64,000 nt of DNA from Tretioscincus oriximinensis. Lineage: Eukaryota > Chordata > Lepidosauria > Squamata > Gymnophthalmidae. The stretch covers positions 1,389,019-1,453,018 of the forward strand of contig JAJVDF010000248.1 in assembly GCA_022410635.1 (NCBI GenBank). The letters are read 5' to 3'. How positions within the stretch are numbered: position 1 is the first letter of the stretch; each line of letters opens with the position of its first letter. This document shows, in pieces, positions 35,778 through 47,422 of this stretch. Made by a program: the position numbers and the translations under genes. The notes under the pieces are model-generated. The model searched no databases and was not told the origin of the DNA. It saw nothing but the letters and a program-made list of their open reading frames with translations.

Positions 35778-36361
35778 TGTCAGGTCCCAAGGCAGAGGGT
35801 CTGTTGTTTCACCAAGCAGCAGCTCTGAAGTCACAAAAAGGTAGCCAGGCAGAATATTAATGTGCTGGGGACAGCCGTCCACAGACACGTTATAAGACTC
35901 CTGTGTCCCATAATAGGGCCAACAAGTCCAAAGGAGACGAGAGTAGTTAGGAAACAAGCCAAGTCAGTACAAAGAAACATCGAGCAAAACTGTAAGGATC
36001 AAGATATAAATGAAGTCAGATTTCAATCCAGGGTCGAATACCAGAGGCTAGACAAGAAACACCTTCTCAGAAACCAAGTGATTAATTGCTTCCAGCAAGG
36101 AACGCCCCTAAGCAGCTGCTTTAAATATTGTCGTCAGTGTCGGACGTAAGGTCAGAAAGCTTCTGCTTTATTTTTCTGGACCTGCGCAGACCAGCCCACT
36201 CCCTTCGGTCTTCCCTTATCTGTGTACGTCTGCTTGGCTGTGACTCTGAACCCTCCAAATCATCTGGGAGTGGAGATGACACATGATCTTGAGGGTTATT
36301 GTCAATGTCCGATTCCTCATCCGGGAACTGACAGGTCTGTAACACAGGGCTGGTCATGACA
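35778..36361 (-). repeat. 5' LTR of the Ty3/gypsy element
   Basis: Same sequence order as 28226-28764 (starts TGTCAGGTCCCAAGGCAGAG on the + strand). It is ~45 bp longer because it retains a GACCAGCCCACTCCCTTCGG-containing segment missing from the other copy. Clearly diverged from it. Confidence 0.9.
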
Positions 36362-36607
36362 AAATATCCCTACCTTTTTGTGAGTAGTATACGATCCTCA
36401 TCATCNAATGACAGACAGTAAGGAGAGCCAATCATTTCATTAGGCAATTAACAGTACATTCAGAAAAGTTATTGTATCCCTCGTTAATCACCATTTTGTG
36501 GCACACCATACTAACATTCGCATTATCTCCTACTTTAGCTACTTCTCCACCAATTTAGATTTCTAGATGAATGAACAACACTTTTTATGAACTTGATTTA
36601 AAAGGCG
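36362..36607. other. Unassigned flank of LTR element
   Basis: AT-rich, no element recognised. Confidence 0.3.
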
Positions 36608-36842
36608 AGTACTGATGGATACTAAGATAGTTGTCTGGATGTAGCCTCCGGGATGGAGCAACAGGCAGGACTTTTGAAATACCATTTGCAGGGAGTCACG
36701 AACAGGAGCAGCATATTTTGCTTTCCTCTGTTCGGACTGTCCAGGTGCATCTGGTGGGCCTTTGTGTGACACAGAATGCTGGACTCGATGGGCTGTGGCC
36801 TGATCCAGTATGGCTCTTCTTATGTTCTTATGTTCTTATGAG
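36608..36842 (+). repeat. CR1 LINE 3' end
   Basis: GTCTGGATGTAGCCTCCGGG, CCATTTGCAGGGAGTCACGA, TGGACTCGATGGGCTGTGGC, ending in the repeat TTATGTTCTTATGTTCTTATG's short units. Confidence 0.88.
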
Positions 36843-37839
36843 AGTCTGACACACTAACCACAACACCAGTTTGTTCTTAAGGCCACCATATCTAGACTGC
36901 TACTATACTCAGAAGCATTTTAGTGGAAGATCACTATATTACTGGTAGCATCAAGTGCACTTTTTAATTTAGTTACAATTTAAATCTTTTTACTAATCAA
37001 TGGTAATATACCTGTGACATATGCTGAAGTGTGTGGAAAAATAGATGAAAAAATCCCCCCCTCCCTCCATTTGACCAAGACAGGAAATTCAGGGTGATTC
37101 TGCATTGGCTAGTGCAGTATATAGACTCGTAAATGTACTAGAAACTTTCAGTGGTGCAGTCTCAGCCCCTGAAACTGNACCAATCTGTATAAGGGGTCTT
37201 CTAGTATGCTCAGTAATCTACTATATTATCTAGTGTGGAATCACCTTCAATTTTTACCTGCTAAAGCACTTCTCAGAAATGTTGAAAGTATTTGCTTGAG
37301 AGGTAGAATAGGATATGTATGTCATTGACTATGTAAAGCAAATGGGTGAGAATTAGTGTCTCCATCTTTGGATATACAATGTTTCTTATTTAAAGTAACT
37401 GGCAGGTCTCTTGGACAGTTGGATGATCTATAGGAATGGGATATAGCGCTATGGAGTCATACTAAGTTGTAGGTGTTTTAGTTTTACTTAGTGGGAATTC
37501 CTATCAAACACAACTAAAACCCAGTGTACTAAAACTTCAGGTATTCAGAACCCATAGCCACAAGGGAGGATAGAGAAAGGTAGGGTGGATCAGGGTGCAC
37601 TAGGATGAGAATGAGTCAATGCAGGGGCAGCAAAGTAGGCAGCTGTAGATGGTGGGGAACTCAGACCCAACCAGGAGCCAGGTTAAGAGTGTTTTACATA
37701 GTTACTGAAACTTCAGNGCAGAAAGGAAATCTCTACTTTGCATTTCAATTCTACCCAACCTAATCTCTGCAGGAATTTCCTAAACATCTAAGGAACCAAG
37801 ATCAAAGACAGGGATGACCCAGAGAGCAACCACTCCAAG
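36843..37839. other. Unassigned intergenic sequence
   Basis: No recognised gene or repeat. Confidence 0.3.
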
Positions 37840-37963
37840 GCTGCACTCACACTTCACTTTTATTCCACTACTATAGTGGAATATTCCACAATAAAGTACT
37901 GTGTGATTTATTCCAGAATATCCATCTTTATTGTGGAATAAATAAGTAATGTGTGGCTGCAGC
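37840..37963. mobile_element. 124-bp MITE with 5-bp target duplication
   Basis: Inverted ends GCTGCACTCACACTTCACTT and AAGTAATGTGTGGCTGCAGC, internal TTATTCCAC/GTGGAATA palindromes. Flanked by CCAAG on both sides (37835-37839, 37964-37968). Superfamily not assigned. Confidence 0.65.
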
Positions 37964-37968
37964 CCAAG

Positions 37969-39583
37969 TCTATCCTCCTTCATTGGTGCTTGGATGCAAC
38001 GAACTAAGTTAGGAGCACTAATCCTACCCAAATGATCATTGTTCTGCTATGAGGAAGGGTGCCTACATCCACATGTCTAGTAGCTGTGTTCACTTGTTGT
38101 GCAGCTGTTTCAGCAGCACCTCCAGAAAAATGTAACTGGAATGTAGCCACTACAGCTGCTGCCACTGCTCAGTCTTTCAATGTAGCCCTACCAAAGTTCT
38201 TGGAATTGTACACCTCAATGATCCCATAAGCTATTGACATCAGTCCAGCTTGATTTCCCTCTTATTTTGGCATCTTTCTTAACCAACACCTCGCTACTGG
38301 ATTTGGCACTGCTAAAACTAATCTTAAAAACATTGATTCTAGCAAAAATTGTCCTTAAAAGCAATCAGCTGTAGTCTTCTCTGTGGCAGAAACTTGCATA
38401 ATATAATAATGTCTGTACAGAAAATACTTCATAGGAATTCATATCAAACACAGCTAAAACTAAGGGCTGGCTCTAGGTAGTCAGATGTATACATAATTAT
38501 ATAAAAACAAATGCTAATTCTTCAAGTAATATATATCTTGTTTATTACGAAACTAAGGAGCGCCTGAAAATGCTAGGGGTGACCAACTTAAGTAAAGCGT
38601 ATATTCAGTTTGTACAAAAAAAAGAATACAGACACTGTTTGGTATTACAGTCTTTGCAGTATTTATTTTCCAATCAGTTGCATAATATAAAAATATTATT
38701 TCCTGTTTGCAACATTGAAATACTTGAACAAAAGACTATTGGGAAATGTGTTCACAGCTGTCAAACCTATTTTATGCCAAGAATGCCAAGACAGCTTTTT
38801 TTCTTTTCCATTGCTTGCTGCCTAATAACTGTTGTCAAGAATTGTATACAATAAACTTTCTTTTAAAAAAATAAAAGCAAATCAAAGTAAAAAAATTAAG
38901 TAGGAAAAATCAGGGAAAAATCCTGCAAAATTATTTGTTGAATTGTCTTTTAAAAGCAAACAATGTCATTCAATAAAACATATAAACATTTTTAAACAAA
39001 AATAACAAAATCTTACTAATACATAGCCAGACTGCTTTTCTGTAATACTGTATTTCAAACCTTGGGTATTCATTACATTACATTTCAAATATGATTGGTA
39101 TATAAACATGGTGTTGTGACTGGCTTGGCTGTAGAAACTGGCAAAGAGAAGACTTGTGATCCTTCCAACTAACTCAGGAGTTCTTCTGCTCTGGATATTC
39201 TGTTAACTTCCAAAACAGAGATAGGAACAGCCAATCAGTTTACATGCCAGAGTAGAAATTTGGACCAAGAATTCTTGGGTTCTAGCCAATGTGTCAACTA
39301 ACATTATTCTATCATGTGTAAAATTCACCATTGCATTGTATATTTTATTTCTTAATCTTATGGACTTTTTAAAAAATGTAACCAAGACTGTGGAGTCCAA
39401 GCATTAAATCTTCAACTCCGACAACTTTATTTATGGTGGCTCTGGTTCCAATTAATATATTGATATAGGAAATAAATTATAAATATAATTACATAATGTA
39501 CACTATTTCCTATACTACTTGCAAGCATGCAATGTATGAAACCTTTCACTGCTAACTTGAATAATGAGCTGTTGTTGTACAGG
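37969..39583. other. Unassigned AT-rich intergenic sequence
   Basis: No element recognised. Several A-rich runs around 38850-39010. Confidence 0.3.
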
Positions 39584-40297
39584 TGGGCCCTGCAGGGAAG
39601 CGTAATTCAAGTAGCAGCAGCGTCTTCTGCACAGCCTGTCCCAGGCCCTGAAGACTACAGTTCTCAGTCTGGACTGCAGCTAGTGGCTAGCCCCGGGTAG
39701 GATAACAGCCCTGCCCACAGGAAACATTTTTGCTGCCGGAAGCAGGGAACAGGGGCTTAAGAACCTGTCTATATTTAAAAATGAAAACAATGAGATTATA
39801 TTTTTTATCAAAAGCCTATAAACTATAAATTATAAAGTAAAATGATATAAAAGAAACTACGAAAATCAGGAATATATTTCTCTAGTGGTTCAAAAATCTA
39901 TAGCACTACCCATTTTTTATATTATTAAAAAATAAAAATTAAAAACCATAAAATAAAAATACATCATTCTCACCATATCATTTTCCTCACTTCTTTCTAA
40001 TCAGTAATTGCCTTCTTTGCACATGCTCAGAACTGCAGAAAGTGAGAGCAGATGAATGTGGGAAGGCAGTTGCTCTCAGAGAATGCCGGTCCTGTGCAAA
40101 ACCTGTTTTTCTATCTTATTTATAAGGACTGAAGACAGTTAAATAGATAAATAGTCCCCCAGCCACATTCCTGTAAACAGAAAAAATGTTTCCTGTGAGT
40201 AGCCACTGGGCACAGATTGGTTAAAGACTTTTCCCCTTTCCCAGGGCTGGCTGCAGTGTAGGCTGGGAACAGTAGTTCACAGGGCCCACCCAGGTTT
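39584..40297. repeat. Large imperfect inverted repeat with AT-rich centre
   Basis: The left arm (from CAGGTGGGCCCTGCAGGG, through CCCACAGGAAACATTTTTGC near 39720) and right arm (AAAAAATGTTTCCTGTGAG near 40180, to CACAGGGCCCACCCAGG) are inverted copies. The right arm also belongs to the family seen at 44300-44690. Confidence 0.6.
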
Positions 40298-40535
40298 ATT
40301 TATTTATACTTACTTATATACTTATACCCCGCCTCATACACGAAGGTCTCAGGGCGGCCAACAGTAAAAACAACAATACAAAATTAGCACTTTAAAACAC
40401 TAGCAAAACAATATCTGAAGATGGAAAGAAAAACAGCATTTTGTTCAACCAATTTTCTTCAGAGATCTCCTAAAAGGGTACAATGATGATGACAGACACA
40501 TCTTGAGTGGGAGACTATTCCATAGACCACAGGTC
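40298..40535 (-). repeat. L2 LINE 3' tail
   Basis: TTTATTTATTTATACTTAC, TATACCCCGCCTCATACACG, AAGGTCTCAGGGCGGCCAAC, then A-rich UTR. Inserted in the right arm of the unclassified family. Confidence 0.65.
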
Positions 40536-41171
40536 TGAAACTGTGGCTCTAGAGCCATCTGTGGCTCTTTGCCTGCTTGAATGTGGCTCTGACCTCACCA
40601 GAAACCCCCTGGGGCAGGAGGATTTACCCCATTTTAGCTGCCCCAAATGTCCAGAACTTATCTTGGTGGTGTGCACCAAGATAACGTCATCCAGACAAGG
40701 GGCACCCCTCAAGAGCAGTTCTGGATGTCGGCAGCAAGCGATTGCCACCAGCCTGACTCGGTCACCTGCCTGTGGCTGTTCACAGCACAGCAGCTGGACT
40801 GGAAACTTTTGTTAGCGTGCAGCGCACAGCGCTTGGGCACAGCCACAGGCAGGCGGCCGAGTCAGGCGGGTGGCAGTCGCTCACTGACAACATCTGGAAC
40901 TGTTATTGGTGTGCAATGTGTCTGCAAACCAGAAAGGAAAGAAAAAAAGAGAAGGAGAGCAGGAAAGAAAAAGGAAGGTAAAGGGAAAAGCCTTGGGAGG
41001 GAGGGGAGCGGATGTGGCTTTGGAAAAGGGCATGGCTGTGCAGCCCCCAAGTCACCCTGGGAAGGGGCGTGGCCACAAAACAGCTCTCGACTCCAAAGTT
41101 CCCCCACCCCGTCATAGACTGTGGGCAGTTATGTTAGATAAGGCCCTACCCCTAACCTAGACAGAGTTAGA
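40536..41171. other. Unassigned repeat-like sequence
   Basis: Begins GTCTGAAACTGTGGCTCTAG and GCCATCTGTGGCTCTTTG, reminiscent of hAT termini but unconfirmed. GC-richer to ~41100. Confidence 0.25.
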
Positions 41172-41380
41172 TACGTTTATGGTCACCAAGAGTATAAAGA
41201 GCTACCAGGGTGGAGTCCTCATGAAATACCTCATGAAATACCATTTGCAGGGAGTTGAGAATAGGTGANGATTTTGCCTTCGTCTGCTCAGACTGCCAGG
41301 TGAGCCTCTGTGTGAGACAGAATGCTGGACTAGATGTACTCTGGCCTGATTCATCAGGGCTCCTCTTATGTTCTTATGTA
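41172..41380 (+). repeat. CR1 LINE 3' end
   Basis: TATGGTCACCAAGAGTATAA, CATTTGCAGGGAGTTGAGAA, CTGGACTAGATG, ending TCTTATGTTCTTATG. Confidence 0.85.
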
Positions 41381-41384
41381 CCCT

Positions 41385-41670
41385 GGGTTGGGCAGAGCTG
41401 GCTGCCCGTTGCTTGGACACTTTCCAGCAGGCTCTGCTGCCAGCACAACATCAAATCTGTTTCATTTTTTTCACTTTTTTGGCTGCTGTTGCTGCTACTG
41501 CCAGCTTTGTGAAGCAGCTGAGCATCCAATTGTCATCATGGAAAAAAAACAGTATAGAAAAGCTGGAAGAAATACAACTTAAAACATTAAACTAGGAAAA
41601 AGAAATTCTGTCAAGAAGTTGAGACACAGTTATTGTTTACGTCTAGAACCCCGTCTATAGCATGTGTGTG
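41385..41670 (+). repeat. Unclassified repeat family, right piece
   Basis: Homologous to 44405-44670: GCTGCCCGTTGCTTGGACAC, CTGCCAGCACAACA, TTTTTTCACTTTTTTGGCTG, CAGCTTTGTGAAGCAGCTG, TTGTTTACGTCTAGAACCCC. Probably continuous with 40180-40297 before the L2 tail and CR1 inserted. Confidence 0.6.
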
Positions 41671-41832
41671 ACCGTCGCTTGGGGTTCCTGAACATAAACA
41701 AGGAAAATATTTATCATTGACACAGGAAGCCGTTCTCTTGCACATCTGTACTATCATTGCAACGATATTTCTAAATCAACATGAACAACAGGTCCTTTAC
41801 ATCTGTCGCAAATGGATCTTGGGTACAAATTT

Positions 41833-42095
41833 GAGAGCCAGTTTGGTGTAGTGATTGAGTGTTGGACTCGTACCTGGTAGTCTCCCGGTTCGATTCCCCA
41901 CTCCTCCATGAAAGCCAGCTGGGTGACCTTGGGCCAGTCATAGTTCTTTGAACTCTCTCAGCCCCACCTACTCCACAGGGTGTCTGTTGTGGAGAAAGCA
42001 ACAAAAGCTATGTGCGCCACCCTATGGTTGGCCGCCCTGAGACCTTTGGGTATAGGGCGGAATACAAGTACAAATACATAAATAAATAAATAAAT
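41833..42095 (+). mobile_element. tRNA-derived SINE (full-length), L2-type tail
   Basis: Starts GAGAGCCAGTTTGGTGTAGT (A-box region) and has a perfect B-box GGTTCGATTCC near 41888. Conserved body CAGCTGGGTGACCTTGGGCC, then GCCGCCCTGAGACCTTTGGG, TATAGGGCGGAATACAAG and (AAAT)n. The tail is the reverse complement of the L2 tails listed here. Confidence 0.85.
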
Positions 42096-42364
42096 TTACT
42101 AGATATTATTTTATTTAGATTTCCCCCCCCTCTTCTTCATTCTTTTCAGACTTAGAAATGTACATTCCGTCTTAAAAGAAGAAATATCTATGGATGTCCT
42201 TCATTAGGAGGCAGAAAAACAGTTTTGCATTGAAAACTGCAGAAAATAAGCAGAGGACAATTCAATACAAAAAACAGCAACTCCTTCAAAAGCCAGGACG
42301 CTGAAGGGGCAGGGTCCGGGCTGCTCTGCCGGCTGCTAGAATTTGTAGTTTTATGAACATTACA

Positions 42365-43260
42365 TCCGGGTATTTCCCGCTCCTCCTTCCCAGATCTCGT
42401 CCGCGTTTTCGAAGAGCCAAAATGGGAATTCCTGCAGAAAGCGCTTTTCAGCATTCAATTTTGAAAATTCCCTCCACCTCGTAGGGCTGTGATTTGTTAT
42501 CGCGATAGTTTGTTCTTTTCCCTCCCTCTGGCCCGAGTCCCCCTCCTTCCTGCTGCTGCTGCTGCTGCTGCTGCTGCCGCTGACGCCGCCGGCCGGAGAC
42601 AGCAGCGAGCGAAGGAGGCGGAGGCGAAGAACGCGAGCGGGGAGGAGGGAGGGAGGGAGCAGGAAGCGGCGGCGGCGGCGGCGGCTGTTGTTGCGCAGTA
42701 GCCAGACAGAGGCCAAGCAGCGAGCGCGCGCCTCTTGACTACGACGACGACGACGAGCGGCTCGAGTAGGCCCGGCCCAGCAGGCAGCTCGTCAGCTTAG
42801 CTCCGGGGCGCTCGGCCGGCGCCCGTTTGCCTGCCTTTCTGCCCCTCGCAAGCGCGGCGATGACGAGCGGGTGATGCCGCTGTTGTGAACAAACACCGAA
42901 CGGAGCGGCGGCGGCGGCGGCAGGTGATCTACCCCAGGGGAAGGGGCGAGCCGGCAGAGAGGTTGGGCAGCCGGTCAGGCCAGGCTCGCTGAGGTGCTGC
43001 CGGCGCTTAGGCCGTGTGCTCTGGCTGAGGCCCTGCAAGGCGGCGGCGGCGGAGGAGCAGAGGCCGGCCGCCTTGGGGATCAGGCGGCTTGTTATATAAG
43101 TTCCCGGCGGCGGCGGCGGCGGCGGCGCACATGGCTGTGCCGGGTGCCTGAGCCGCCTTCGTCCTGTGGGGCGCCTGGGTTCATGCACGCCGCACGCCCT
43201 CGCAGGCCGCTTCTCTCCAAGCTAGCGGGGAAAACCAACAACAACAACTGAGTTTTGCAG
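42365..43260. promoter_or_regulatory. AHCTF1: CpG island, probable AHCTF1 promoter and 5' UTR exon
   Basis: The only large unmethylated-type GC/CpG-dense block in the AT-rich middle of the window. It holds many CG dinucleotides, (CTG)n at ~42554, several (CGG)n runs (~42668, ~42906, ~43034, ~43108) and (CGA)n at ~42740. It lies 11.3 kb upstream of the first AHCTF1 coding exon, whose own 5' UTR is only 6 nt, so a non-coding first exon is required. A GT donor such as CGGCAG/GTGATC near 42922 is possible. The open frames here are low-complexity Ala/Ser/Pro runs and are not called. The exact start site cannot be read. Confidence 0.6.
42554..42577. repeat. (CTG)n microsatellite in CpG island
   Basis: Eight or so CTG units. 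Confidence 0.85.
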
Positions 43261-43700
43261 CTTTAACGGGCGTGGGAAAGAGGGATTTTCACCAAGTGCA
43301 CCATAAAATGTCTGCAACCCCAGGTGAACATTTCCTCTTTTCCACCCCCGCCCATTAAAGCGACAAAACTCCTGCCCCAGCGTCGTGGGAGAAGCCTGCG
43401 CCCGGGACACCTTGGAGCACGAGGTTCAAAAGAAGGGCCAGGCAGCGTGGGGCTTGGGGGGCTGACAAGGATGGGGCCCAGCAAACTGAAGGGAACCCAG
43501 GCTGCTTCCAGCGAACNAAAGGCCAACGCGGAAGGGGCGGCGTGGTGGGGAAGAGCGCTAAGGACGACGCCGCTGCTCAGGGTTGCTTCTTCCCGCCGCC
43601 TCCTGGCCTGGTTGATAAAGCCAACAGTGCAGGTCTCTTGGATTTGCACGAGTTGCTACGTCCTTCCCCACACTCTGACCCCGACATGTGACAGTTCTTG
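43261..43700. other. GC-rich shoulder of the CpG island
   Basis: Still CpG-containing, with CTGCCCCAGCGTCGTGGGAG-type composition. No coding frame with family similarity is seen. It is probably the start of AHCTF1 intron 1. Confidence 0.4.
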
Positions 43701-43883
43701 AGGCTTAGGCCTTGTCCACACTTAGCCTTATCCTGGGCTGCACCTCAGAATAGGAGCCTGCCAACCACATGCTAGTGTAGACTATGGCAGGCTCCATTAC
43801 CCAGGGTATGGCAGGGGCCAGGGCCTTAGATACGACGAGGAGAGAGAAATCAGCCATTTTTGGGAGCCGGTCATCCATAATCC

Positions 43884-44060
43884 AGGTGAAACCTCAGTAT
43901 AAAGAACCTTGATATAACCAAACTTGTGGTGCAACAAATTTGAAAGTCTCAGTAGAACAGCTGTAACAGTAATGTTGGTTACAATGGGTTTTGTCATAAC
44001 AAAATTTCATTATAAAGGACACATCCACTGGTGTGTTTTTTATGGAGTTTCACCTGTATA
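43884..44060. mobile_element. Tigger/pogo-like MITE
   Basis: Inverted ends CAGGTGAAACCTCAGTATAA and GGAGTTTCACCTG. A second copy lies at 24010. TA flanks are not clear on both sides. Confidence 0.65.
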
Positions 44061-44299
44061 TGGGTCCCGACTGGGGCTGATTTTGCAGCCAGTGTTGAAG
44101 AGTAGCTCGATTCCGACGAGTGTTAATTGTGAAGGAGAAAAATAAACATCCTAACTTGCACTGTTGTTTGTTAAGTGAGTCTTATGAATTATTCTGTGTG
44201 CTGCATTACATTTGTAGCCCAAATGTCTGCATCTTTAATAGTAAAATAGCTTAGGCTTGCTTCTGTAGACAGGCTCCCTCAGCAACCTTCCTATAAGCA

Positions 44300-44690
44300 G
44301 AATAAATTGTGAGCAGGACTAGGTGTACATTGGCTAAAGAGGCTTCCTAACTTCCAGGGCTGGTTGCAATGCAGGCTGGGAGCTATAGGCTGCAGGGCAG
44401 AGTCCTCCGCAGGTAGGGCAGAAGGGGCTGCCTGCTACTTGGACTATTTCACAGCAGGCCCAGTTGCCAGCACAATAACAGCTCTTTTCTACTTTTTTCA
44501 CATTGGGCTACTGCTGCTGTCAGCTTTGTGAATCTGCTGGGCTTCCAAGCTCTTGTAATAAGCACTCAAAAAATGGTGTAGAGGAGCAGGCAATAATACA
44601 ATATTATGTCAGGAAGTGGAGAAACAGGAAGCTAGCAGTTTGTCATTGTTTACATCTAGAACCCCATCTACATGAACATTGGAGACCTGT
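44300..44690 (+). repeat. Unclassified repeat family, uninterrupted copy
   Basis: Aligns to 40180-40297 plus 41385-41670 (shared CCAGGGCTGGTTGCAATGCA/GGCTGGGAGC and TTGCCAGCACAATAACAGC). It shows the unbroken structure. Confidence 0.6.
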
Positions 44691-47414
44691 GGGTTAATGC
44701 AGAAACTTTTACTTCTTAGACTGGAGCACAACATGTATTTCACTATCCATTCTGTGGGTAGAACTGTCATTTTCTACACTGAGCCTTTTAATGAACGATT
44801 ATCACAGAATAGGGCTTTGGCATCCGCATGCTAGTATAGACCAGAGTAGGCCGTATAGTCTATTTTAGTATGTGAATGGCAGACCCTTTTCTGAGATTTA
44901 GTCCAAAATTTATTATAAGGCTCAATATAGAGAGAGTCTGCGTCATCTTAAGTTTGATACACTATGCATTCCCAGAATTGAGAGCTGATTAAATTGATGG
45001 TTGTATTATTTATACCCAGAACTAGCTAGTTTTCTGAACCTAGTTCTGGATGTAGATAGTACAACCATCAGTTTAATCAGCTCTCAAATATGAAATGCCT
45101 ACTATCATGCCTACTATTCTACTGTAGCAGATTGCAGCTATTTTTCTAGTGTGACAGTCTAGAAGCACTTTGCAGACTAACTGAAAAAAGTTGCTAGTAT
45201 AAGCTTTTTGTGTATTAAGCTTACTTTATTGAACTGTGGAAGATTATCAAATTGATAGAAATTTACATTTCTTTTGTATGTATATTTTAGAAACATGTAT
45301 ATTCTGGTAGAGCAATGTCATAATATTATAAAATACCCAAACAGACTCTTTTTTCACTGACACGTTTTCTGGATTATAGCTCAAATGGAGCTTGTCATAC
45401 TCTACACTGGCATGCAGATGGTAGGCCTCTATTCCAATATAAAGCCCAGAAGAAGGTTCAATGTGAAAAGGCCTAATAAACATTCTGCTAGTAAGAATGA
45501 TTAAGTGGAATAGATTGCCATAGGAATGAGTTCTCCGATAGAAATATTCACACAGAAGTTTGGACTAGTGATGGTTATCCTACATTGAACAGGAAGTTGG
45601 ATCTAATAGAAGCACAGAAGGTCCATTTTAACTGCTAATGTGTCTGTGATTGTATAAATTATTGTCAGATCGTTTGTTATGCTTTCGATTTTTATTCACT
45701 CGTTCATTTTATTTATATATACTGCTTTTTCAAAAACATTGCTAAATATTGTTTATGGTATGTTAAAAATAATCAGTAATATTAACAATAAAATGGTATA
45801 GAAGCAGTTTAAGTAATTAGTGAGGTTGTTGAATTTAAGAGCTTTCTCTTAAATTTAAAGAGACATCTGCATTCATTCATATTGTGAACATCAGACATCT
45901 GACTAAATAAAAAATGCTGATACAGCTCTTGGTAAACCTTTTTTTTAATTTGGCTCTTTTTGAAAATAAGTTCTACTTTTTTATTGCTTATCTGATTTTC
46001 GCATTTTATTCACTGAAATGAATTTGAGGTTTTTAATCCTGTCCAAGAAGTATCTGTGCTAAAATATTCAATATATTTGCTAATCTGTTCTAATTCTATC
46101 AGACATACAAGTGCCCCATTGGCCTCAATAAATAATCTGGACCACCTTACTAAGGAAAAATATTTTGGTTAATTTGAAATAACAAAAAACAGAGAAAATG
46201 TATATAAATTCATTTATTCAACAGAACTGTTATAAATTCTGTATTTTTAAAATTGGTCTGAATTTCAAAATGTTCCAGCATGATCTTTGAGTTTTTTAAC
46301 CAATATACTTTCCAAACACTTAAATATCTACTTATGATACAAAGCATAAGCTTTGTGGAAATAACTCACATGTTTTTGCCTTTGTGCTTAGTGACAGTTT
46401 TTTTTTTATGCATGAAAACTGTAAATCAAATGATGCCAATTAATAATCATTTTTATGTAAAGGGGTTCACTTACTATTTTCATTCCTTTATTTTAGCCCT
46501 ATAACAATCCTGTAACTAAGAGCATAAGAGGAACTCCCATCTTGTCCAACTTCCTGTTTTAAACAGTGGCCCACAAATTGCATTCTCAAGCATAAGACAA
46601 AGGCAGGGGTCTTCTGCTGTTCTCGACTGTCTGTAAATGGCCTTAAAAGGCATCCTACCTGTCTAATAGATGAGACTGAAAGGCCGTTAATTGTCATTGT
46701 GCTTCCATGTCTGGGTGCGATTTGAACCTTGGGAATCATAAATTCTAGTCTGGCATTCAGCCACTATTGTGTTTTTTTTNAAAAAAATACTTCAAAATGT
46801 AGTTGCAAGAATTCTTGGGTGTATTACAGCGATAAATCTCTAAATGTATTATTGTTACGTACTGGAAACCTTTATGTTCTGATATAGTATTGTAAAGTGG
46901 AACCTTGTAAAAACTTTTGTCAACCTGATGGAATGCTCATAAATCCACCTATCTAATCTAATATAGACCAACCAAATTTATTTGAGATACTGCTCAAATA
47001 TATTAAAGGCTAGGAAGTGATGGAGACAGAAGAATAAAACAGATTATATAAATTACTGTGCATAAGAACATTAGGTTTTTATTCCATCATATTTGATTTC
47101 TTAAATGCATTTAAATGCATTTAGCAGTATCCAATGGGCAGATTATAATCATTATAATGTTGTATTAGAGCATCCAATAATCTTAAGCCTTAACAATTGG
47201 CAGTTCAATAAAAAACACATGAGGCTTCAGTGAATTTGAAGTTAATTTCAAATATAATTTAAAAGGTAGGATAGCTCCTTGGGAGAACTACCTGGCATAT
47301 GATCTGATTTCTTTCCAAACCCAGGTAAAAATATGGCTCCCCTCCAAATGTTTATGAATATAGACATAGTAATAAACAGCTGATAGGAGGGTATTATATT
47401 TAGTTGGGTGTTGA
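44691..47414. other. AHCTF1: AHCTF1 intron 1 (inferred), mostly unassigned
   Basis: AT-rich. A decayed copy of the 5385 repeat lies at ~45146-45225. Sequence at 46515-46745 weakly resembles an old CR1/L3 3' module (TTGTCCAACTTCCTGTTTTA, AACAGTGGCCCAC). Confidence 0.4.
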
Positions 47415-47422
47415 GTAGGGAT

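Larger units (their letters stand above)
28226..36361 (-). mobile_element. Ty3/gypsy chromovirus-type LTR retrotransposon, defective, with CR1 insertion
   Basis: Two LTRs in direct orientation (28226-28764 and 35778-36361) enclose, on the minus strand, gag with CCHC knuckle, RT, RNase H region, integrase and a chromodomain-like tail. The LTRs begin TGTCATGACC and end CCTGACA when read on the element strand. A CR1 LINE (31058-34500) splits the RT. Stops, Ns and frameshifts are spread through all domains, and no protease is visible between gag and RT. Target duplications are not clear. Confidence 0.9.

Noticed and set aside
41833..42000. tRNA gene because of a perfect B-box
   Set aside because: Followed by a SINE body and tail, with a second copy at 56562, and no cloverleaf. 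It is a tRNA-derived SINE.
42360..43251. Several open frames of 70-149 codons in the CpG island
   Set aside because: They are (CGG)n/(CTG)n-derived poly-Ala, poly-Ser and poly-Arg stretches on both strands, with no recognisable protein. Better explained as promoter and 5' UTR.
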